A stretch of DNA of 64,000 nt from Serinicoccus hydrothermalis (lineage in GTDB: Bacteria; Actinomycetota; Actinomycetes; Actinomycetales; Dermatophilaceae). The DNA lies in assembly GCF_001685415.1 (NCBI RefSeq), contig NZ_CP014989.1, positions 3,224,001 through 3,288,000 on the forward strand, in the 5' to 3' direction. Below the pieces are notes generated by a model. It was not told the origin of the DNA, made no database searches, and saw only the letters and a program-made list of their open reading frames with translations. Of the stretch, positions 55,736 to 63,734 are shown in pieces (the stretch's first letter is position 1; every line of letters begins with the position of its first letter). A program made the position numbers and the translations under genes.

Positions 55736-55765
55736 GCCCGACCGCCGTCGCCGGCGTCGGCGCCG

Positions 55766-57280
55766 TCAGCCGCGGCGTCCGCCGGCGCGGACCCAGGCCT
55801 CGACCTCGTCAGCGGTCCGGGGCAGCATGGCCGACAGGTTGCGCGACCCGTCCGCGGTGACGACCACGTCGTCCTCGATGCGCACGCCGATCCCGCGCAG
55901 CTCCTCGGGGACGAGCAGGTCGTCGGCCTTGAAGTAGAGGCCGGGCTCGACGGTGAGGACCATGCCCTCGCGCAGCTCGCCCTCGACGTAGTCCTCGCGC
56001 AGGGCCTGCGCGCAGTCGTGCACGTCGATCCCGAGGTGGTGGCTCGTGCCGTGCACCATCCACCGGCGGTGGAACTGCCCCTCCTTCGCGTCCAGCGTCT
56101 GCTCCAGGGTCACGTCGTCGGGCAGCAGCCCCCAGTCGAGCAGGTGCCGCGCGATGACCTCGATGGCCGCGGCGTGCACGTCCTGGAAGCGGTTGCCGGG
56201 ACGCACCGCCGCCAGGCCCGCCTCCTGCGCCTCCAGGACGGCGTCGTAGACGCGTCGCTGCGGCTCGGTGAAGGTCCCGGAGACCGGGACGGTGCGGGTG
56301 ACGTCGGCGGTGTAGAGCGCGTCGGTCTCGACGCCCGCGTCGAGCAGCAGCAGCTGCCCGTCCGCCACGTCGCCGGTGTTGCGGATCCAGTGCAGCGTCG
56401 TGGCGTGGTCGCCCGCGGCGCAGATCGAGTCGTAGCCCACGCCGTTGCCGGCGTGCCGGGCGTGCAGCCCGAAGACGCCCTCGACCCAGCGCTCGCCGCG
56501 ACCGCGCCGCACCGCCTCCGGCAGGTGCTCCACGACGGCGTCGAAGGCGGTGGCGGTGGCGTCCACCGCCTCCTGCATCTGCGCCACCTCCCAGTCGTCC
56601 TTGACCATGCGCTGGGTGGACAGGGTCCGGGCCAGCTCCAGGTCCGCCTCCGTGCTCGCGTCGACCTGCGCCTGCGAGCCCAGCCCGCCCTGCGCACGGG
56701 CCTCGTCGACCTGCTGGGCCACCTCGCGGTCGGCGTCGCGGACCACACGGACGGCCAGCCCCGACGGGCCGACGTCCTTGGCGAGGGCGTCCGGGAGCTC
56801 GGAGAGGTGACGGGTGGGCATACCCAGCTCGGCGGCGGCCGAGGCCAGCGTCGGGCGGGAGCCGACCCAGAACTCGCCGGAGCGGGAGTCGGCGAAGAAG
56901 TCCTCGCTGTCCCGGTCCGCCAGCGGCACGAAGTAGAGGCACGCCTCGTGCCCCTCGCCGTCGGCGACCGGCTCGAGGACGAGGACCGCGTCCGGCTCGC
57001 GGTCGGCGCCGAGGCCGGTCAGGTGGGCGAAGGCGCTGTGCGGGCGGAAGACGTAGTCGGTGTCGTTGCTGCGGATCTTGAGCCCGCCGGCCGGCACGAC
57101 GAGCCGTTCCCCGGGGTAGGCCGCCGACAACGTCTCGCGGCGGGCCGCGGCATACCGGGCCGCCTCGGTGAGCTCCGGCAGCTCGCTGGAGCGGGGCGCC
57201 CAGCCCTCCCGCATGAAGGCCATGAAGGCCTCGCCGGTCGGACGGTTGCGGTGCTCTGCCTTGTGCTGTTTCTCACTCAT
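55766..57280 (-). CDS. pepP: Xaa-Pro aminopeptidase (aminopeptidase P)
   Basis: It removes the first residue from peptides with proline in second place. The 504 residues (from the ATG at 57280) have the N-terminal AMP_N domain (about 35-180) and the pita-bread catalytic domain with metal ligands: LLLDAGVETDALYTADVTRT (two Asp), VHGTSHHLGIDVHD (His), LTVEPGLYF (Glu) and GIGVRIEDDVVV (Glu). TACGAT (57293-57288) sits 7 bases before this ATG, favouring it over the ATG at 57289, which overlaps the box. It is complete. Confidence 0.92.
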   Translation of the reverse strand: MSEKQHKAEHRNRPTGEAFMAFMREGWAPRSSELPELTEAARYAAARRETLSAAYPGERLVVPAGGLKIRSNDTDYVFRPHSAFAHLTGLGADREPDAVLVLEPVADGEGHEACLYFVPLADRDSEDFFADSRSGEFWVGSRPTLASAAAELGMPTRHLSELPDALAKDVGPSGLAVRVVRDADREVAQQVDEARAQGGLGSQAQVDASTEADLELARTLSTQRMVKDDWEVAQMQEAVDATATAFDAVVEHLPEAVRRGRGERWVEGVFGLHARHAGNGVGYDSICAAGDHATTLHWIRNTGDVADGQLLLLDAGVETDALYTADVTRTVPVSGTFTEPQRRVYDAVLEAQEAGLAAVRPGNRFQDVHAAAIEVIARHLLDWGLLPDDVTLEQTLDAKEGQFHRRWMVHGTSHHLGIDVHDCAQALREDYVEGELREGMVLTVEPGLYFKADDLLVPEELRGIGVRIEDDVVVTADGSRNLSAMLPRTADEVEAWVRAGGRRG

Positions 57281-57287
57281 CCCGGCC

Positions 57288-57293
57288 ATCGTA
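57288..57293 (-). promoter_or_regulatory. -10 box of pepP
   Basis: TACGAT on the minus strand, 7 bases before the ATG at 57280, supports that start as leaderless. Confidence 0.45.
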
Positions 57294-57337
57294 GGCGGTG
57301 TCCAGCCACCACCGAGCGAACGGTCAGCCGTCGGCCC

Positions 57338-57343
57338 TAGGCT
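57338..57343 (+). promoter_or_regulatory. -10 box of the ThrE-like gene
   Basis: TAGGCT lies 8 bases before the ATG at 57352 with no ribosome binding site. Confidence 0.45.
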
Positions 57344-57351
57344 TTGCCTCG

Positions 57352-58860
57352 ATGAGCGAGCAGTCCCCCTTCACCAGCATGCCCGGCACCGTCACCGGAC
57401 CCCAGCGCATCGGGCGCCCCCAGCTGATCCCGGCCTCCCGCCTGGGCCGCCAGCTCAAGCACCAGGCGGTGCGCGTGGTGCGCTCGAGCTCCCCGCCGAC
57501 CACCGCGCTCGGCACCTCGACCGCCGCGGACGAGGCCACCCAGCGGCACGCGCGCGCCGTCTGCGACCTGGCCCTGCGGGTCGGGGAGGCGCTGCTGTCC
57601 ACCGGGGCCTCGGCGGCCGACTGCGTCGCGACGGTGCTGCGGCTGGGGCAGGCCTACGGCATCACCTCGATGCACATCGACATCACCTACACCTCGATCG
57701 CCGTCTCGGTGCACCGCGGCGTGGACGAGGACTCCCTCACCGTCATGCGGGTCATCCCGGACCGCTCACCGGACTACACCCGGATGGAGGCGGTGCAGCG
57801 CCACATCGACGACATCGAGCGCTCCGCCGAGGAGGCCCAGGCGGGCATCGGGACGGTGATGGACGTCGACGTGGCCCGGACCACGCTGGTGTCCCTGCTC
57901 TCCTCTCCGCACCCCTACCGTCGCTGGGTGGTGACCGCCGGTGCCGCGATCATGTCCGTGGGCGTGGTCATGCTCTACGGCGCCGGGCCGTTCATGTGGA
58001 TGGTGGCGGCCTTCTCGGCCGCGCTGGTCGACCGGGTGCAGCGGCTGCTGTACATCTGGGGGATCGCCGCCTTCTTCACCCAGGTCCTCAGCGCCGCGAT
58101 CCCGGCGGGGATCGGGCTGGTCATGTATGCCATCGGCCGGGAGACGCCGTCGGTCGTCGTCATCTCCGGCATCGTCGTGCTCCTCGCCGGGCTGAGCGTG
58201 CTCGGTGCCGCGCAGGACGCCATCGACGGCTACTACGTCACGGCCGGCGCCCGGGGTCTCGAGGTGATGATGATGACCCTGGGCATCGCCGTGGGCGTGG
58301 CGCTCGTGCTCGGCATCGCGCGCCGCTTCGGGGTCTCGATGGAGGCCGCCCCCTTCGTCGCTCTCGGAGGGACACCGTTCATCTCGACCATCGGCGCGGC
58401 GCTCATCGCGCTCGGGTTCTGCCTGAGCACCTACTCCGGCGTCCGGGTCATCGGGCTGAGCATCGTCATCGCCTCGGGCGCCTGGCTGGTGCTGGAGGTG
58501 GCCCTCTTCCTAGGACTGGCGACCCCGGCCGCCGTCGCCGTCGCGGCCGCGGTGGTGGGCGCCCTGGCCTTCGCGTCGTTCAAGGTCTTCCGCGTGCCCG
58601 AGGACGCCATCGCCACGGCGGGGATCGTCTCGCTGCTGCCGGGCCTGGCCGTCTACCGCGCGCTCTACCTCATCATGCAGAACAACGAGGCCGTCGTGCC
58701 CGCAGCGGTCATCTACTTCGTGAGCGCCGTGGCCACCGGCCTGGGTCTGGCCGCGGGCCTGGCCATCGGCAGCTTCGCCGCCCGGCGCAAGTTCGGCCTG
58801 GACCCGGCCGCCCTGCGTGCCCGGCGGCGCTCGCGCGGCACCTACGTCGCCGACGCCTGA
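57352..58860 (+). CDS. thrE: Threonine/serine exporter, ThrE family
   Basis: This is a 502-residue membrane exporter. The N-terminal soluble domain (about 60-190, VGEALLSTGASAADCVATVLRLGQAYGI and ITYTSIAVSVHRG) is the ThrE_1 domain, followed by about ten hydrophobic segments including the YPTFV-type region and the ThrE_2 half. It expels threonine and serine in Corynebacterium. The long, Ser/Pro-rich N-terminus (1-60) is typical of actinobacterial ThrE. Confidence 0.88.
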   Translation: MSEQSPFTSMPGTVTGPQRIGRPQLIPASRLGRQLKHQAVRVVRSSSPPTTALGTSTAADEATQRHARAVCDLALRVGEALLSTGASAADCVATVLRLGQAYGITSMHIDITYTSIAVSVHRGVDEDSLTVMRVIPDRSPDYTRMEAVQRHIDDIERSAEEAQAGIGTVMDVDVARTTLVSLLSSPHPYRRWVVTAGAAIMSVGVVMLYGAGPFMWMVAAFSAALVDRVQRLLYIWGIAAFFTQVLSAAIPAGIGLVMYAIGRETPSVVVISGIVVLLAGLSVLGAAQDAIDGYYVTAGARGLEVMMMTLGIAVGVALVLGIARRFGVSMEAAPFVALGGTPFISTIGAALIALGFCLSTYSGVRVIGLSIVIASGAWLVLEVALFLGLATPAAVAVAAAVVGALAFASFKVFRVPEDAIATAGIVSLLPGLAVYRALYLIMQNNEAVVPAAVIYFVSAVATGLGLAAGLAIGSFAARRKFGLDPAALRARRRSRGTYVADA

Positions 58861-58878
58861 CCGGGCGGCGGGCCGGTC
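58859..58878. terminator. Weak hairpin after the ThrE-like gene
   Basis: GACCGG (58859-58864) can pair with CCGGTC (58873-58878). The stem begins in the ThrE stop codon and ends one base before the convergent lipoprotein stop. Confidence 0.3.
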
Positions 58879-59568
58879 TCAGTCGGTCCAGGTCCAGCTG
58901 GCGAGCAGGTCGTCGAGCACCGGTGCGGCGTCCTCGGCCTGGCTGTCGACCGCCGAGAAGGTCACGACGTAGAGCGTGCCCTCGTGCGACACCCACCGCT
59001 GGGTCTGGTGCACGGTGACGTCCTGCACGTCCCGCACGAGCGTGTAGCCGGGTGCCTGGTTGCCGTCCACCTCGGCCGGGTCGAGCAGCTCGTACTCGCC
59101 GTCCTCGCCGGCCAGCTCCTCCGCGGCCTGCTCCACCGCCGAGGTGAGGTTGCCGACGTACTCCTCCTGGGTGATGACCACGTTGGTGTAGAAGTCGTCC
59201 ACCCGCTCGCCGTCCCGCCCGGCCAGGACGGCGGCGTCGGTCTGGTCCTGGGCGGTGGCCGTGGCGTCCTCCCAGGTGCCGGGCAGCGTCACCGTGAAGG
59301 CGTCGTCGCTGGCGGCGAGCTCGAGCTCCTTGGGCTCCTCCGGCGCGCTGGTGGTCGCGGCCTCCTCGGTCTGCGTCGCCTCGTCCGCCGAGGTGGTCTG
59401 CTCGGTGTCGTCCGCGCTGGGCTCCTCGCTCGCGGACGGCTCCTCGGTCGGGCTGCTCGTCGCGGGCGGCTCGGCCACCGGCTCCTCGTCGGCGCACGCG
59501 GCGAGGGAGAGCAGCGCCAGCAGGCTCGCGGCTCCGGCGGTGCGCAGGGAGGCTCGGGTCGTGGTCAT
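58879..59568 (-). CDS. Secreted lipoprotein with LpqN-like domain
   Basis: The 229-residue protein has a signal peptide ending in a lipobox (LAAC), a Ser/Thr/Glu/Pro-rich linker (about 25-80) and a C-terminal domain (about 85-228: DDAFTVTLPGTWEDAT, FYTNVVITQEEYVGN, TLVRDVQDVTVHQTQRWV, GTLYVVTFSAVDSQAE). The pattern resembles LpqN/LpqT and photosystem-PsbP-fold lipoproteins of actinobacteria. AGGAG lies 6 bases before the ATG. Its function is unknown. Confidence 0.75.
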   Translation of the reverse strand: MTTTRASLRTAGAASLLALLSLAACADEEPVAEPPATSSPTEEPSASEEPSADDTEQTTSADEATQTEEAATTSAPEEPKELELAASDDAFTVTLPGTWEDATATAQDQTDAAVLAGRDGERVDDFYTNVVITQEEYVGNLTSAVEQAAEELAGEDGEYELLDPAEVDGNQAPGYTLVRDVQDVTVHQTQRWVSHEGTLYVVTFSAVDSQAEDAAPVLDDLLASWTWTD

Positions 59569-59672
59569 GCTTCTCCTGAGAGGTCGGGCGCGGCGTGCTC
59601 GCCGCGCGTCGCGTGTCGGATGTCCCCGGGTGGTGTCGTCCGTGTCCAGTATGACCGGTCCGCGCCACCGCC

Positions 59673-59678
59673 TACCGT
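59673..59678 (+). promoter_or_regulatory. -10 box of the PHP-domain gene
   Basis: TACCGT lies 6 bases before the ATG at 59685, again leaderless. Confidence 0.5.
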
Positions 59679-59684
59679 GTCCTC

Positions 59685-60557
59685 ATGCCGAGCTTCCCGC
59701 AGACCGCCCGGATCGACCTGCACACGCACTCGACCCACAGCGACGGCACGCAGGCCCCGGCCGAGCTGGTGCGGGAGGCGGCACGGGCGGGGCTGGACGT
59801 GGTGGGGCTGACCGACCACGATGCGGTGTCCGGCTGGGAGGAGGCTGACGTCGCCGGGAGGGAGCACGACGTGGTCGTCGTGCCGGGGGTGGAGATCTCG
59901 TGCAGCTGGCGGGGGAGGTCGGTGCACCTGCTGGGCTACCTGCCCGACCCGGCGCACGAGGAGCTGGCCGCCGAGCTGGAGCGGACCCGGGAGAGCCGGA
60001 CCGGCCGGCTGCGGCGGATGGTGGAGCGGCTGGCCTCGGCCGGCTACCCGGTGACCTGGTCGGAGGTCCTCGCCCGGTCGGGCGACGTCCGTTCCCTCGG
60101 CCGTCCGCACATCGCCGACGTGCTGGTGCGCAACGGTCGCTACCCCGACCGGGACGCGGCCTTCGCCGACGTCCTGCACTCGCGCAGCGACTTCCACGTC
60201 TCGCACTACGCGCCGGCCCCGGAGCGCGCGATCGCGCTGGTGCGGGATGCGGGCGGAGCGCCGGTGCTGGCGCACCCCTTCGCCGCGGCGCGCGGGCATA
60301 CCCTCCCGGACAGCCTCGTCGAGGAGCTGGCGGACGCCGGCCTGGCCGGGCTGGAGGTGGAGCACCGGGACCACGCCCCCCGGGACCGGGAGCGCGCGAG
60401 CCGCCTGGCTCGCCGCCACGGGTTGGTCGCGACCGGCTCCAGCGACTACCACGGCAGCGGCAAGCCCAACCGGCTCGGCGAGCACACCACCTCCGCGGCG
60501 GCGCTGGGCGCTCTGCTGGAGCAGACCGGGGGTCAGCTGCTCGGCGCGTCCCCCTGA
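59685..60557 (+). CDS. PHP-domain phosphoesterase (RNase AM / YciV-like)
   Basis: It hydrolyses phosphoesters, probably 3',5'-nucleotide bisphosphates or short 5' ends of RNA. The 290-residue protein has the PHP metal motifs: RIDLHTHSTHSDG (residues 9-21), GLTDHDAVSGW, VVPGVEISC, GRPHIADVL, APVLAHPFA and a late TGSSDYHG. It is full length for the YciV group. The 3' end overlaps the convergent DEAD-box gene by 25 bases. Confidence 0.88.
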   Translation: MPSFPQTARIDLHTHSTHSDGTQAPAELVREAARAGLDVVGLTDHDAVSGWEEADVAGREHDVVVVPGVEISCSWRGRSVHLLGYLPDPAHEELAAELERTRESRTGRLRRMVERLASAGYPVTWSEVLARSGDVRSLGRPHIADVLVRNGRYPDRDAAFADVLHSRSDFHVSHYAPAPERAIALVRDAGGAPVLAHPFAAARGHTLPDSLVEELADAGLAGLEVEHRDHAPRDRERASRLARRHGLVATGSSDYHGSGKPNRLGEHTTSAAALGALLEQTGGQLLGASP

Positions 60558-62023
60558 CGGGCCGTGCTGCGACGGCGGCGACGGCGACGGCCGGAGCCGC
60601 CTCCCTCGGTCGTGCTGGTGCGCGTGCGCTGGCGGTTCGGCTGGTCCCCGCCCCGCTGCCCGGAGCGGTCACGGCCACCCTGGCCGCCGCGGTCCCGGCG
60701 TCCGGAGGAGCGTCCGCCCCGCCCGCGCCGGTCCGCCCCGCCCGGGCCCTCGATGTCCTCGACCCGCTCCGCGTCCAGACCCTCCCGGGTCCGCGCCGAG
60801 CGGGGGAGGGTGCCCCGGGTGCCCTCGGGGATGCCCAGCTGCTCGTAGAGGTGCGGGCTGGAGGAGTAGGTCTCCTCCGGCTCCGGGTAGCCGAGGTCCA
60901 GGGCCTTGTTGATGAGCCCCCAGCGCGGCATGTCGTCCCAGTCCACGAGGGTGATGGCGACACCGGTGGCGCCGGCCCGGCCGGTGCGACCGATCCGGTG
61001 CAGGTAGGTCTTCTCGTCCTCCGGGCACTGGTAGTTGACGACGTGCGTCACGGCCTCCACGTCGATGCCGCGGGCGGCGACGTCGGTGGCGACGAGGATG
61101 TCGACCTTGCCGGTGCGGAACGCGCGCAGCGCCTGCTCCCGGGCGCCCTGCCCGAGGTCGCCGTGGATGGCGGCCGCGGCGAAGCCCCGGTCGCCGAGCT
61201 CGTCGGCCACCTTGGCGGCGGTGCGCTTGGTGCGCGCGAAGATGATCGTCAGGCCACGGCCCTCCGCCTGCAGGATCCGGGCGAGCATCTCGACCTTGTC
61301 CATGGCGTGGGCGCGGTAGGCGAACTGCTCGACGGCGGCGACGGTATGCCCCTCGCCGTCCTCGCTGACCGCGCGGATGTGGGTCGGCTGGGTCATGTAG
61401 CCGCGCGCCAGGGAGACGACCGCGCCGGGCATGGTGGCGGAGAACAGCATGGTGTGCCGTCCCGCGGGGGTCAGCGCCAGCAGCCGCTCGACGTCGGGCA
61501 GGAAGCCGAGGTCCAGCATCTCGTCGGCCTCGTCCAGCACCACGGTCCGGGCGTGCGCGAGGTTCAGGTGGCCCTTCGAGGCCAGGTCGAGCAGCCGGCC
61601 CGGCGTGCCGACGACGACCTCGACGCCACGCTGCAGCGCCTCGATCTGCGGCTCGTAGGCCCGCCCGCCGTAGACGGTGAGGACCCGGATGCCACGGTGG
61701 GTGCTGGCCTTGGTGAGGTCACCGGCCACCTGCACCGCGAGCTCGCGGGTGGGCGCGACGACGAGGGCCTGCGGGGCACCCGGCCGCTCCAGCGAGGAGA
61801 AGTCGGCGTCGCCGGGGGCGACGACGCTGTGCAGCAGCGGGAGGCCGAAGCCGAGGGTCTTGCCGGTGCCCGTCTTGGCCTGACCGATGATGTCGTGCCG
61901 GGACAGCGCGACCGGCAGGGTCATCGCCTGGATGGGGAACGGGTGGGTGATCCCGCCGTCGGCCACGGCCCGGACGATGTCGGGATGGAGACCGAAGTCG
62001 GCGAAGGTGCGCTCTTCCTGCAT
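60533..62023 (-). CDS. DEAD-box RNA helicase with RGG-rich tail
   Basis: This ATP-dependent RNA helicase has 496 residues. Motifs in order: Q motif FPIQAMTLPV, motif I AKTGTGKT, Ia PTRELAVQ, GG, TPGRLLD, DEAD, SAT, then IIFARTKRTA, DVAARGIDVEAV and HRIGRTGRAG. From about residue 415 the tail is disordered, with Arg/Gly repeats (GRGGRSSGRRDRGGQGGRDRS) and an Arg stretch near the end, likely an RNA-binding region. The closest recalled relative is mycobacterial RhlE (Rv3211). A long leader with two hairpins precedes the ATG at 62023. It overlaps the PHP gene's 3' end. Confidence 0.92.
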   Translation of the reverse strand: MQEERTFADFGLHPDIVRAVADGGITHPFPIQAMTLPVALSRHDIIGQAKTGTGKTLGFGLPLLHSVVAPGDADFSSLERPGAPQALVVAPTRELAVQVAGDLTKASTHRGIRVLTVYGGRAYEPQIEALQRGVEVVVGTPGRLLDLASKGHLNLAHARTVVLDEADEMLDLGFLPDVERLLALTPAGRHTMLFSATMPGAVVSLARGYMTQPTHIRAVSEDGEGHTVAAVEQFAYRAHAMDKVEMLARILQAEGRGLTIIFARTKRTAAKVADELGDRGFAAAAIHGDLGQGAREQALRAFRTGKVDILVATDVAARGIDVEAVTHVVNYQCPEDEKTYLHRIGRTGRAGATGVAITLVDWDDMPRWGLINKALDLGYPEPEETYSSSPHLYEQLGIPEGTRGTLPRSARTREGLDAERVEDIEGPGGADRRGRGGRSSGRRDRGGQGGRDRSGQRGGDQPNRQRTRTSTTEGGGSGRRRRRRRSTARQGDAPSS

Positions 62024-62106
62024 GGGTGATCCTCTCGATCGGTGGCCGCCCGCGCGCCGTGCGGCGGAGGCGGTCCGGGCCGATCGGAGACGAAACCATG
62101 AGGAGG

Positions 62107-62191
62107 TCGGGCGCCACGCCCGACCCACGACAACCGCCTGCCTCTTCGTGGCAGGCGGCCGACCGGGCACCGGTGTACGCGGGTCAGTCTA
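62107..62191 (-). promoter_or_regulatory. Structured 5' leader and -10 box of the DEAD-box helicase gene
   Basis: On the minus strand TAGACT (62191-62186) is a probable -10 box, so the leader is about 155 bases. It holds two perfect hairpins: CCGCCTGCC/GGCAGGCGG (62134-62142 with 62150-62158) and TCGGGCG/CGCCCGA (62107-62113 with 62117-62123). Cold-shock helicase leaders are often regulatory, so autoregulation is plausible. Confidence 0.45.
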
Positions 62192-62219
62192 CCCGCTGGC
62201 CGTCAGGCTGCCGACGCAC

Positions 62220-62257
62220 GCGACGGCGCGCCCCCCACGAGGAGGACGCGCCGTCGC
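62220..62257 (-). terminator. Hairpin terminator downstream of glsB
   Basis: GCGACGGCGCG (62220-62230) pairs with CGCGCCGTCGC (62247-62257) across a 16-base loop, just after the glsB stop and before the helicase promoter. Confidence 0.6.
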
Positions 62258-62274
62258 AGGCGGTCGGTTCCGGC

Positions 62275-62550
62275 TCAGCGCTCCACGCGCCCCTGGCTGC
62301 GCCCGGTGATGGCGCCGTAGGCGAGGATGACGATGATGGCTCCGATGATCCCGAGGACGAGGCCCCAGAAGTTGAAGGCGCCACCGCTGTAGTCGAAGAT
62401 CAGGTCGCCGATGAAGGAGCCGAGCAGTGATCCCACGGCCCCCAGCACGACGGTCATGATGACGGACAGGTTCTGACGGCCGGGCAGGACGAGCCGGGCC
62501 AGCGGCCCGACGATGCAGCCGGCGAGCAGCGCGACGAGGATGGTGGTCAT
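62275..62550 (-). CDS. GlsB/YeaQ/YmgE-family stress membrane protein
   Basis: This is a 91-residue integral membrane protein with three hydrophobic segments, full length for the transglycosylase-associated (YeaQ/YmgE) family. Family features are GPLARLVLPGRQNLSVIMTVVLGAVGSLLGSFIG and the end YGAITGRSQGR. Members appear in stress responses. It has an 81-base leader from a TATTGT box (62638-62643) and a tandem TCACGA site upstream. Confidence 0.87.
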   Translation of the reverse strand: MTTILVALLAGCIVGPLARLVLPGRQNLSVIMTVVLGAVGSLLGSFIGDLIFDYSGGAFNFWGLVLGIIGAIIVILAYGAITGRSQGRVER

Positions 62551-62637
62551 GGTCTACGACCTTTCGAGAACGGTCCTCCCGGGAGGACGACCCTTCCGGG
62601 TGGTCAGCGGGGGCAGGGCTCCCGCAGAACCGCGCTC

Positions 62638-62709
62638 ACAATAGTGAACGACCCCGTGCCGCGCCACTTTATCCACCCCGTGTCGCCCAGGTCGTGACCG
62701 GTTCGTGAC
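62638..62709 (-). promoter_or_regulatory. glsB promoter with tandem TCACGA site
   Basis: TATTGT (minus strand, 62643-62638) is a possible -10 box. CGTGAC at 62693-62698 and 62704-62709, 11 bases apart (TCACGAAnnnnTCACGAC on the minus strand), lies about 50 bases further upstream. It closely resembles the site at 523-539. Confidence 0.45.
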
Positions 62710-62729
62710 GAGGGCCGCCGGGTGCGGCG

Positions 62730-62957
62730 TCAGTGGCTCCCGAAGCCCACGCGTCCCTTGTCCTGGGCGCCGATCTCGACGTAGGCGAGGGTCGTGGTGG
62801 GGACGATGACGGTGCGCCCCTTGTCGTCCTGCAGCTCCACGACCGGCGCCTGGGTGGTGAGCGCCTCGGTCACGGCCTGCCGGACCGCCTCCGGCGTCTG
62901 CGCCGACTCGAACGTCACCTCGCGCCCGACGTCACGGATACCGATGCGGACCTCCAC
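62730..62957 (-). CDS. DUF3107 small protein
   Basis: This 75-residue protein matches the DUF3107 family in full: EVRIGIRDVGREVTFESAQT, then TTTLAYVEIGAQDKGRVGFG. It is conserved across actinobacteria, next to a TetR gene and a UvrD-like helicase (Rv3208A region in mycobacteria). GGAGG lies about 8 bases before the GTG at 62957. Function unknown. Confidence 0.88.
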   Translation of the reverse strand: MEVRIGIRDVGREVTFESAQTPEAVRQAVTEALTTQAPVVELQDDKGRTVIVPTTTLAYVEIGAQDKGRVGFGSH

Positions 62958-63014
62958 GGCAAAACCTCCACGGTTGGCTGGTTGCGGTCGACCCGTCCGG
63001 GCCGTCGGTCCAGC

Positions 63015-63650
63015 CTAGCCCTGCGCGAGCGACGTCGTGCGAGGGGGGACGGCGCCCCAGCCCCGCCAGGTGATGGTGGACAGCAGCTCCAGGACCCGGT
63101 CGCGCGGGAGCGTGTCGCGACGGCCGTACCAGCTCAGGGCGGCGGCGTGCGCCATACCGGCCATCGCCGTGCCCAGGAGGACGCACTCGTCCCAGGTGAG
63201 GTCGGTCTCCTCCGCCAGGACCCGCCCCATCGACTCGCCGCACGCGCGGCGGGTCCGTTCCACGATGGCGGAGACCGCCGGCTCGGAGGCCATGTCGGAC
63301 TGGAAGAGGATCGCGTAGCCCGAGGAGGGGGACTCCACGAACTCGAAGAACCGGGTCAGGCAGCCCGAGATCCGGGCGTGGTTGGTCTGTCCGCTCTCGA
63401 GCGCGCCGTCGATGGTGCGCACCACCTCCTCGGAGACCGACTCGGCGATCGCCAGGTAGAGGTCGAGCTTGCTGCTGAAGTGCTGGTAGAGCACCGGCTT
63501 GCTGACACCGGCCCGGACGGCGATGTCATCCATCGCCGTCGCGTGGTAGCCGGACTCGGCGAAGGCCTCCTGGGCAGCACCGAGGAGCTGCGCGCGGCGC
63601 TCGACGCGCGGCAGCCGGAGCCGACGTTCACGGGGCGAGGGGCTGGTCAC
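63015..63650 (-). CDS. TetR/AcrR-family transcriptional regulator
   Basis: The 211-residue regulator has an N-terminal helix-turn-helix (about 14-63): RRAQLLGAAQEAFAESGYHATAMDDIAVRAGVSKPVLYQHFSSKLDLYLA. The C-terminus is all-helical. GTG at 63650 has GGGAGGG upstream and gives the family start; the frame continues open upstream but without homology. The pairing with DUF3107 and a helicase is conserved in actinobacteria. Confidence 0.88.
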   Translation of the reverse strand: MTSPSPRERRLRLPRVERRAQLLGAAQEAFAESGYHATAMDDIAVRAGVSKPVLYQHFSSKLDLYLAIAESVSEEVVRTIDGALESGQTNHARISGCLTRFFEFVESPSSGYAILFQSDMASEPAVSAIVERTRRACGESMGRVLAEETDLTWDECVLLGTAMAGMAHAAALSWYGRRDTLPRDRVLELLSTITWRGWGAVPPRTTSLAQG

Positions 63651-63734
63651 GGGTCCCTCCCTTCTTCGACCGACCAGTCTACGGCCCGTCGACGCCCGGA
63701 CGGGTCTGTCCGTGCCGGGTGATGGGATAGGACC

